Assembly: GCA_937928685.1 (NCBI GenBank)
Contig: CALGJU010000118.1
Span: 1 to 56,286 of the forward strand
Source: an uncultured Granulosicoccaceae bacterium
Lineage (GTDB): Bacteria; Pseudomonadota; Gammaproteobacteria; Granulosicoccales; Granulosicoccaceae
DNA length: 56,286 nucleotides
Direction: 5' to 3'
Every line of letters starts with the position of its first letter. The first letter of the stretch is position 1. Below the pieces are notes generated by a model, which had not been told where the DNA came from, ran no database searches, and was given only the letters and a program-made list of their open reading frames with translations. This document shows positions 50,666 through 56,286 of the stretch, one piece after another. The position numbers and the translations under genes were made by a program.

Positions 50666-51409
50666 ATGTCAAAAATAGCAATTATCGGTGGTACCGGCGT
50701 GAGTAACATGCCGGGTATGACGCTAAACCACAGGGAGATGGTGAAAACAATCTATGGTGCGCCATCAAGCCCGCTGATAAATGGTGAGATCGATGGCTGT
50801 GAAGTTGTTTTTCTTGCTAGACACGGTGGCCGTCACACGATCCCGCCGCATATGGTGAACTATCGTGCGAATATTAAAGCGCTTAGCGAAGTCGGTGTAA
50901 CTCATGTTATTGGTCTGGCGGCAGTCGGTGGAATTGCTGATGACTGTCTTGATCAGTGTGTTGTGATACCGGATCAAATAATCGACTACACGTATGGGCG
51001 TTCGCATACCTTTCATGGCGCAAAGCATGACAAATTCGAGCACATAGACTTTACGGAGCCTTACTCATCTCACATCAGAGAGCGGCTTATCGGCTCGGCG
51101 CAAAGTTTGAATTTACCGCTTGTTGATCATGGGGTATACGGTGCTACCCAGGGGCCACGGCTGGAAACTGCCGCAGAAATTAAACGCATGGAAAATGATG
51201 GCTGCACGCTCGTCGGAATGACCGGTATGCCGGAAGCTTCACTGGCGCGAGAGCTGGGCCTTGAGTATGCGTGCTGTGCAATGGTAGTGAACCGCGCCCC
51301 CGGAAAAGCAACCACCGGTATTAGCTTTAGTGAAATTGAAAAAAACCTTAAAGGTGGGGTAAGTCATGTGCAAAAGCTGATCGCTGAAGTGCTTAGTAAA
51401 GGGTTATAG
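50666..51409 (+). CDS. S-methyl-5'-thioinosine/thioadenosine phosphorylase
   Basis: 247 residues from the ATG at 50666; the TTG one codon before is less likely. PNP/MTAP family motifs: IIGGTGVSNMPG (phosphate loop), FLARHGGRHTIPPHMVNYRANI, GATQGPRLETAAEI, and VGMTGMPEASLARELGLEYACCAMVVN. The C-terminal part around MTGMPEA and the nagZ neighbourhood suggest the methylthioinosine phosphorylase (MTIP) known from Pseudomonas, which takes part in methionine salvage through deaminated MTA. Whether inosine or adenosine is preferred cannot be read with certainty. Confidence 0.85.
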   Translation: MSKIAIIGGTGVSNMPGMTLNHREMVKTIYGAPSSPLINGEIDGCEVVFLARHGGRHTIPPHMVNYRANIKALSEVGVTHVIGLAAVGGIADDCLDQCVVIPDQIIDYTYGRSHTFHGAKHDKFEHIDFTEPYSSHIRERLIGSAQSLNLPLVDHGVYGATQGPRLETAAEIKRMENDGCTLVGMTGMPEASLARELGLEYACCAMVVNRAPGKATTGISFSEIEKNLKGGVSHVQKLIAEVLSKGL

Positions 51410-51425
51410 CCGGTAAGCATGAGGG

Positions 51426-52370
51426 TTAGTAGCCTCTTGCGCGATCGGCCGCATCCGGGATTACGCCGCTGGTAATGTAGCGGTCTATATTTCCGGCAGC
51501 GATTGCCGCCGCGGTTGCAATCGTAGTGGGTGCTGATATATGTGGCAGGACAGTTATTTTTTCATGTGTCCAGAAAGTGTGCTCAACTGGCAATGGCTCT
51601 TGAACAAAAACATCGAGCACGGCATGGTTGATATGATCATTGTCTAGCGCCGCAAGCAGATCGTTTTCAACGATTACACGGCCGCGAGCAAAATTTATTA
51701 CTGACGACCCCTTTGGTAAATTTTGAAATAGTGCAGCGTCAAATAGATTTTCAGTTTGCGGTGTGAGAGGTAATAGAATTACCGCGATGTCTGTCAACGG
51801 CAGTATCTGGCGTAACCCGCAATCACCATGGAATGTCTCGACGTGATTGATAGTTTTATCACTTCTGCTCCAGCCGCGTACTGTGAATCCGTTTTCTTGC
51901 AGCCGTATCACTGCTTTTGTGCCAAGCTTGCCAAGGCCAAAAACACTAATGTTGCAATCTTGTGGCAGCTCCAGCGGCAGCGGGCGCCATTGGGCTTTAC
52001 TCTGTTGGCGGCGATACTGTGGCATATCGCGATGGAGATAGAGGCTCCATGCAAGCACTGCCTCGGCCATTGAATCTGCTAACTGTGGATCAGTGAGTCT
52101 TACAACGTTGATATCGGGGTTAATGTCGGAGGCAAAGATCGTTTCAACACCAGCCCAAAGGCTTTGAATCCACTTAAGATTCGGCAGTAGTTTTAGTTTG
52201 GCTGGATCAGGGTTGGCGACTACTGCAATGTCTGCCGCCAGCCTGTCAGCTTGAGACAATTGATCAATTGGTGCTAGCGTGCACAGTTGACTGTGCTTAT
52301 TGATCGCTTCGATCCACTCTTGCTGCTCGTGGTTTTCAACTTGACCGGTGAAAGGGATAACGGCAGGCAT
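51426..52370 (-). CDS. D-2-hydroxyacid dehydrogenase, GhrA-like (glyoxylate/hydroxypyruvate reductase)
   Basis: 314 residues. NAD(P)-binding Rossmann motif GLGKLGTKA at about residues 145-153; GWSRSD after the next strand suggests NADPH. Catalytic Arg in INFARGRVI, Glu in VFVQEPLP and His in LPHISAPT. The DSMAEAVLAW segment and overall length fit the GhrA group. It would reduce glyoxylate or hydroxypyruvate. It ends 17 bp from the convergent phosphorylase. A TATAAT and a palindrome lie just upstream. Confidence 0.88.
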   Translation of the reverse strand: MPAVIPFTGQVENHEQQEWIEAINKHSQLCTLAPIDQLSQADRLAADIAVVANPDPAKLKLLPNLKWIQSLWAGVETIFASDINPDINVVRLTDPQLADSMAEAVLAWSLYLHRDMPQYRRQQSKAQWRPLPLELPQDCNISVFGLGKLGTKAVIRLQENGFTVRGWSRSDKTINHVETFHGDCGLRQILPLTDIAVILLPLTPQTENLFDAALFQNLPKGSSVINFARGRVIVENDLLAALDNDHINHAVLDVFVQEPLPVEHTFWTHEKITVLPHISAPTTIATAAAIAAGNIDRYITSGVIPDAADRARGY

Positions 52371-52385
52371 GTTAATTCGCTATTT

Positions 52386-52408
52386 GACACTGACAGTGTC
52401 CAATTATA
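52386..52408 (-). promoter_or_regulatory. -10 box and palindromic site upstream of the GhrA-like gene
   Basis: On the minus strand a perfect TATAAT (52408-52403) is followed within three bases by GACACT-GAC-AGTGTC (52400-52386), and the ATG is 16 bp further at 52370. No good -35 is at the right distance. The palindrome would overlap the transcription start, so it could be an operator. Confidence 0.45.
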
Positions 52409-52456
52409 GGTGAATTGCCATGGAGATTGCAGGTTCCAAGGTGAGACAGGTGGTGA

Positions 52457-54199
52457 TTAAAAACTAAAACGTTTGGAGAAACTGACGTAAGCACTGTAGT
52501 CATTGCTGGCTTCGGTCAGGCCGGCCACCACACCGGCGGACATGAAGGTCGCCGTACCTATGACCGATGAAACCCCAATATTTAGCGAGCTGTCTATGGC
52601 CTTACTGCCTCGAATAGTTGCACCATTGAGGGATGCTGAATCAATGACCGTATGGTTAAACGAAAATATAAGCGATGTATAGGGGCTGGCTGCCAACAAG
52701 GTGCTGGCAGAGAGCCTGGTGATAGCGCCTGCCTTGAAGCTGTCTTTTTCGATTGGAAAAGAGCGGCTGATACCATAGGTAAATACTAACGGGTCCTGCC
52801 TTTTGGTAGCGCGTAATCCAAGTTCTAAAGATTCAAGGTTGTCGCCAAGCTGTATTCCGTTATCGCTGTTACCCCAGTCCGAATCGTAAGTGACTTGGGC
52901 AATAATGTCTGGCCGCCTGCCTTGCTCCTGCGCCAGAGTTTTTGCAAGTGAGATGGTCATATCTCCAGCGCCGGTGGCGTTAGCAGAAACACCGTCAATT
53001 TCGGTGTTAGAGACTAATACATTTGATTCGCTGCTGGTTTTTTGCAATGGCAATTGAAATCGTATTTGCGCGTCACCTGGCAGGCCAAAGGCTACTCCCA
53101 GGTTTGCCCCATAGATTGTGCGAATGTTTTCTATTTCACCCACGTTGTTTGTTGATTCCCCCTCGTTGGTGATTTCAACCAGCTCAGCGCGCTTTGTTAA
53201 ATCATATGCCAGAGAAAAATCCAGGCTGGTCTCCACTTGCCGCGATTCAAGTAGCAGGGCGTTAATGCTTACCAGCGAGCGTTCAAGTGCGCGAGTAGCT
53301 GCATCTTCATCTACTTCGAACAGACCTGGTGCGGGGCGGGGTTTTGGTGGTTCTTGTGCTGGTGGTTTGTCTGTTTCTTTGGGTGTGTTCAGGGTTGGTT
53401 TTTGAATTTCTGGTGCTTGTGTTGGGGGTTCTGCTTTTTCTATCCGGGGACTTTGAGTTCCGGGTACTGCCGGGGGGGCGACAGGTTTGTTGGTGGTTGC
53501 TTCGTTTTCAGGTGAAGGTGTCCGGGGTTTAGATGCTTCGCTCTGCTCTGATGCGTTGGTTCGCTGAGGTTGCGTAGCCACAGGTTTGTCTGCAGTTGCT
53601 TCAGTATCACTTGAAGGTTTCTCAGGCTCGGTTGTTTCAGTCTGCTCTGATGCACTTGATCGCAGAGGTGGGGTTACCACGGGCCGGGGTGTGGCAACCG
53701 GTTTGGCTGTGAAGAAGACTTCGGTTGCGGTCTCTGTTATCTCTTTGTCTGCTATCTCCTTGTCTGGTTCAGGAGAGTCCTGCTCTTCACCGGCGATGGT
53801 TTCATCGAAGCAAATTGTCAGTCCACAGTAGTCCGGGTTGTTCTCAGATGAGAATTGCGCTGCGGTTGTTACCATGGAATTTGCCACCAGGTAGGTGGGT
53901 ACGCGTATGACATCACCAATTTCAAGGAGTGGAGAAGCCAGGTTGTTGTATTGGCGAAGCGCCTCTGTCTTTCGAAGCGTGGGTTCTACACCCAGGTTAA
54001 GTAGAACAGAAGAAAGACTACCATTGGGTATAATTGAAACCGAGATGTACTTCGGTTTTTCGGGCGTGTTGCCGGAGACGGAGGGCCTGCCAGGTATCAT
54101 TTGATCAGGCTGAGCAATCAGTGGTTGTTGTGGCGTTGCCGAATTACCCACAACAGGTGACAACAACAGTACTGCAAATACAAAGCTACGGTTTGTCAT
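52457..54199 (-). CDS. Outer-membrane beta-barrel protein with Pro/Thr/Glu-rich linker, FapF-like
   Basis: 580 residues from the ATG at 54199 (MTNRSFVFAVLLLSP, AAGGAAGG upstream). A signal peptide (1-22) is followed by a small N-terminal domain (about 45-105; LLNLGVEPTL and LLEIGDVIRVP, loosely LysM-like), a low-complexity Pro/Thr/Glu/Ser-rich region with imperfect repeats (about 130-300; KPVATQP, EPPTQAPEI), a short helix (ATRALERSLVSINALLL) and a barrel of alternating strands ending in Phe (SFSKRFSF), as outer-membrane barrels do. The barrel motif (LESRQVETSLDFSLAYD ... NVGEIENIRTI) resembles the amyloid pore FapF and phenol-MetA-type barrels. It lies 53 bp after the C39 peptidase, which supports a role as its export partner. 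Confidence 0.7.
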   Translation of the reverse strand: MTNRSFVFAVLLLSPVVGNSATPQQPLIAQPDQMIPGRPSVSGNTPEKPKYISVSIIPNGSLSSVLLNLGVEPTLRKTEALRQYNNLASPLLEIGDVIRVPTYLVANSMVTTAAQFSSENNPDYCGLTICFDETIAGEEQDSPEPDKEIADKEITETATEVFFTAKPVATPRPVVTPPLRSSASEQTETTEPEKPSSDTEATADKPVATQPQRTNASEQSEASKPRTPSPENEATTNKPVAPPAVPGTQSPRIEKAEPPTQAPEIQKPTLNTPKETDKPPAQEPPKPRPAPGLFEVDEDAATRALERSLVSINALLLESRQVETSLDFSLAYDLTKRAELVEITNEGESTNNVGEIENIRTIYGANLGVAFGLPGDAQIRFQLPLQKTSSESNVLVSNTEIDGVSANATGAGDMTISLAKTLAQEQGRRPDIIAQVTYDSDWGNSDNGIQLGDNLESLELGLRATKRQDPLVFTYGISRSFPIEKDSFKAGAITRLSASTLLAASPYTSLIFSFNHTVIDSASLNGATIRGSKAIDSSLNIGVSSVIGTATFMSAGVVAGLTEASNDYSAYVSFSKRFSF

Positions 54200-54252
54200 A
54201 ACGGCCTTCCTTGACTGTGTTGACAGCATCTTGCTGTCTGACTCCTACTTCC

Positions 54253-54885
54253 TTATCTAAGCATAACAAAGTCGAGAGCGCTGGGAAGTAGTTTGTTTAA
54301 TCCGGGGTCAGTGTCGTCTGAACGGACTACGAATCCTATCTTCCCGAGATCTCCAAAATCGATCCATGCTTTTGCGAATTCTGACTTACTTAAAATTCTA
54401 TTGCCCCATGCGGGATCTGCCACCAATACTCTATTGCCTGCGAGCGCACGAAAGATAACGAAATGGTTGTAATCCTGCAGTCGCACTGGAATTATCACCG
54501 GAGCTTGTTCTATTAGGTTATCGAGCTCCAGTCGTCCAAACCCTTCGCCCTTTAATCCAAGTCTCTCAACGTGACGTTTGAGATCCAGCAGCGAAAAACC
54601 CTGCTTGTATTTTAAAAGATCTGGATTTTCAATATATTCTTTGCGTTGTATCAGTGCTGTGGCAACTTCCTTTTCCGTTGTGTCTATTCCATGTTGATAT
54701 CGCAGGATTGTTGTAAGTGCTGCGGCACCACAACTTAAATCCCACTCCTGTAGTACCACATTTTTTTTTCTCATTTCCAATAGCGAGACAACACTGCGGG
54801 TAGAGCCGAAGCCGATTAATGGAGTTGCAGATAGAAGTGTGGCTATCAGCGCTGGTATGAAAATTCTTCTTAGTGCATTGTCCAT
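54253..54885 (-). CDS. Exported C39-type cysteine peptidase, FapD-like
   Basis: 210 residues with a signal peptide (RRIFIPALIATLLSATPLIG) and AAGGAA before the ATG. The peptidase core has the oxyanion Gln46 and nucleophile Cys52 in LQEWDLSCGAAAL, His141 in DYNHFVIF and Asp157 in VLVADPAWGN, the full C39 triad. Bacteriocin-type C39 domains are fused to ABC transporters in the cytoplasm; this one stands alone and is exported, as FapD of the Fap amyloid system. GFSLLDLKRHVERLGL is also FapD-like. Neighbours are the barrel protein and two exported proteins with double-glycine-like motifs, its probable substrates. Confidence 0.85.
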   Translation of the reverse strand: MDNALRRIFIPALIATLLSATPLIGFGSTRSVVSLLEMRKKNVVLQEWDLSCGAAALTTILRYQHGIDTTEKEVATALIQRKEYIENPDLLKYKQGFSLLDLKRHVERLGLKGEGFGRLELDNLIEQAPVIIPVRLQDYNHFVIFRALAGNRVLVADPAWGNRILSKSEFAKAWIDFGDLGKIGFVVRSDDTDPGLNKLLPSALDFVMLR

Positions 54886-54973
54886 TTACGCATTCCTTGC
54901 AAAGTTAGTTTCCTGATTGCCTGATAACAATACAAGAAGTCTTGGGAGGTGTGACAAAAACTGGACGACGAAT

Positions 54974-55570
54974 TTATCTTCTGTTGCGATGGTTATTACG
55001 TCGAATAGATCTTGTAACAACCCGAACGTTTAATGTATTTGTCTCTGTTGTTGGTCCGTTCTGAGCTTGTCTTCTATTTGATCTTGAACGGTGACGAGTT
55101 CGAACGGTAACGCGGCCATGTCGATTGATCCGTACGCGAATAACAGTGGTGCCTGTCTCTGAATTATGTATCCGTTGTACCAGCCTCAATGACTGAAGCT
55201 GTTCATCTGTCACCAGTTGATAGCCTGTTTCTGTAAGAACCATTTCACCAATCGCCTCAGCGGTGGCTGTGCCTGTACTGACCGTTCTTGTGCGACCCCG
55301 TCGGTTGCGTCGGGGTTTGGACGACTGAATATTAACATCTGTCACTGTTATTGTGACAGCACCCGTGCCTGAAGCAGCGGCGTTACTTGTCAGTGTTAAC
55401 TCAACGAATCCTGCGCTGACTCCATCCAGCTGTGAATCGTCTAGCTGAATTGGCGCGCTATGGGCGGCAAGCGAAAGGGCTAGTGAAAAAAATACAGTCG
55501 CAATGCAATGGGTAAAATTTTGAAAACTCCAGGCTGCTGCGAGCTTACCAGGTACATATAAGTCGATCAC
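54974..55570 (-). CDS. Exported Arg-rich protein with a double-glycine-like motif after the signal peptide
   Basis: Start set at a GTG at 55570, because AAAAGGA lies 9 bases upstream and the signal peptide (FTHCIATVFFSLALSLAAHSA) follows; the longer frame to 55690 has an unlikely N-terminus. The product has 198 residues. After the signal-peptidase site comes PIQLDDSQLDGVSAG, with Leu at -12 and -7, Val at -4 and Ala-Gly at -2/-1 relative to the end of Gly54. The rest is Thr/Val-rich beta-like sequence with basic clusters (RRNRRGRTRT, RTRHRSRSNRR, RRNNHRNRR). No known domain recognised. It lies 88 bp before the C39 peptidase on the same strand and shares its motif with the gene at 56147. I infer a matured exported product; its role is unknown. 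Confidence 0.68.
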   Translation of the reverse strand: MIDLYVPGKLAAAWSFQNFTHCIATVFFSLALSLAAHSAPIQLDDSQLDGVSAGFVELTLTSNAAASGTGAVTITVTDVNIQSSKPRRNRRGRTRTVSTGTATAEAIGEMVLTETGYQLVTDEQLQSLRLVQRIHNSETGTTVIRVRINRHGRVTVRTRHRSRSNRRQAQNGPTTETNTLNVRVVTRSIRRNNHRNRR

Positions 55571-56146
55571 TGATCTAATTCCTTTTATCAACACGGTACA
55601 GATGTGAGCCAGTCCCTTGGCTTGGTTTTGGTAAATACAAGTACAACGGAAGTTAGTATTTTTGATATTGAGCCGGAAGTCCAGAAGCAAGTTAAATATT
55701 TATCTGAAATAGGCAAGAGGACTAGTACATTCCGGTTGCTCCTGTACCCGAATGGGGTAATTGCATTGGCTGGATAATGTTGTTATGAGGACTCGCATTA
55801 ACGCTTACAAAGTGATAGCAGTAGGGTGTTTTTTAGACTAAATCTAGAGTTTTTATTTTTTTAATTTTACATCCTATGTCATTGCAGTAGTCATATTATT
55901 AGAGGTATTGCAGATTTAATTCTAGTGGATAACAACAGCACATCTTTGTTGTAAGCGATATCGGTGTGAACGTTTTTGTCTGACATGTATTGAAGGTCTG
56001 CAATTTTAAGTGATCATTCCCCGGTAGCTTTGGATATAGACTTATTATCTATTGTATGTGTTTGTCATCGTGCTTAATAATTAGGCCGCGTTTGAAGCAA
56101 TGGACGTGCAAACAAACAATAATTAGTTTACTTAGGGAGATTTAAA
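55571..56146. promoter_or_regulatory. Divergent AT-rich regulatory region between the two exported-protein genes
   Basis: 576 bp without a supported gene. A small inverted repeat TACCC-GAATG-GGGTA lies at about 55745-55759. The stretch 55840-55930 is very AT-rich. Both flanking genes read outward and have good ribosome sites (AAAAGGA at about 55577-55586 on the minus strand, AGGGAG at 56134-56139 on the plus strand), so both promoters should lie here. I cannot place the boxes. Confidence 0.5.
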
Positions 56147-56286
56147 ATGAGACTTCTAGTTTTGGTATCTATGTTAGCGCTTGGAAGTTCGGCAGCAAGT
56201 GCCGAACCTTCTAATTCTGTTGAGCCATTGGTATTGACCGATGCACAGCTGGATAATGTTGATGCGGGCCGTCGAAATCGAAATCG
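56147..56286 (+). CDS. N-terminus of an exported protein with a double-glycine-like motif (runs off the right edge)
   Basis: 46 codons are visible from the ATG, preceded by AGGGAG at 8 bases. A short signal peptide (MRLLVLVSMLALGSSAASA) is followed by EPSNSVEP and then LVLTDAQLDNVDAG, with Leu -12, Leu -7, Val -4 and Ala-Gly at -2/-1, the same pattern as in the gene ending at 54974. The next residues are RRNRNR, again like its partner. It is divergent from that gene. The remainder lies outside the window; I do not recognise a family. Confidence 0.72.
   Translation, partial: MRLLVLVSMLALGSSAASAEPSNSVEPLVLTDAQLDNVDAGRRNRN

Noticed and set aside
52457-54199. Canonical Fap amyloid operon
   Set aside because: The barrel and peptidase resemble FapF and FapD, but no FapB/FapC-like subunit with long Gln/Asn-rich repeats is present in the window.

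Overview
The window carries ordinary chromosomal DNA of a Gram-negative gammaproteobacterium, probably free-living and marine. The main evidence is the block rnhB-dnaE-accA-tilS-pyrG-kdsA-eno-ftsB-ispD-ispF, an order known from Pseudomonas and relatives. KDO synthesis, NagZ cell-wall recycling and outer-membrane barrel proteins agree with this. I see no rRNA, tRNA, insertion sequence, phage gene or CRISPR array. The exact order or genus cannot be told from the sequence alone.

Layout. 1-1476 (-): the N-terminal two thirds of malate synthase G. 1679-3340 (+): the ABC-F translation factor EttA. 4010-5542 (+): a secreted family-12 glycoside hydrolase preceded by six short CBM10-like cysteine repeats, with a possibly structured leader in front and a strong terminator behind. 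5802-5922: a small 27-bp tandem repeat. 6042-7696 (+): an ECF sigma factor coupled to a one-pass membrane protein (probable anti-sigma) with a SPOR-like tail. 8267-16150 (+): one giant gene of 2627 codons encoding a membrane-anchored coiled coil with 24 in-frame repeats of exactly 42 residues and two C-terminal helix-hairpin-helix-type domains. 16182-17865: a small heat-shock protein with a sigma-32-like promoter, a candidate small RNA, and nicotinamidase. 17919-30150 (+): the housekeeping block. 30328-35203 (-): a DUF937 protein with LEA-like 11-residue repeats, an EAL phosphodiesterase with a dead GGDEF domain, and a UDG-superfamily glycosylase.

35241-49317 (-) is a compact eight-gene operon in the transcription order DUF4159, vWA/GATase-like membrane protein, caspase-like protein lacking its cysteine, TPR/peptidase-MA protein, MoxR AAA+ ATPase, DUF58, BatA-like vWA membrane protein, DUF4175 membrane protein. 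It reads as a cell-envelope MoxR/vWA chaperone machine with a (pseudo)protease pair attached. 49561-52370 holds nagZ, a methylthio-purine nucleoside phosphorylase and a GhrA-like dehydrogenase.

52457-56286 (right edge) is the most novel-looking locus: an outer-membrane beta-barrel protein, an exported stand-alone C39-type cysteine peptidase (both resembling FapF/FapD of functional-amyloid export), and two divergent exported Arg/Asn-rich proteins. Both have a Sec signal peptide followed by a second motif with double-glycine-leader spacing (Leu -12, Leu -7, Val -4, Ala-Gly at -2/-1). I infer a two-step export and maturation route: Sec export, then C39 cleavage in the periplasm, then passage through or assembly on the barrel. 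The second substrate gene runs out of the window.
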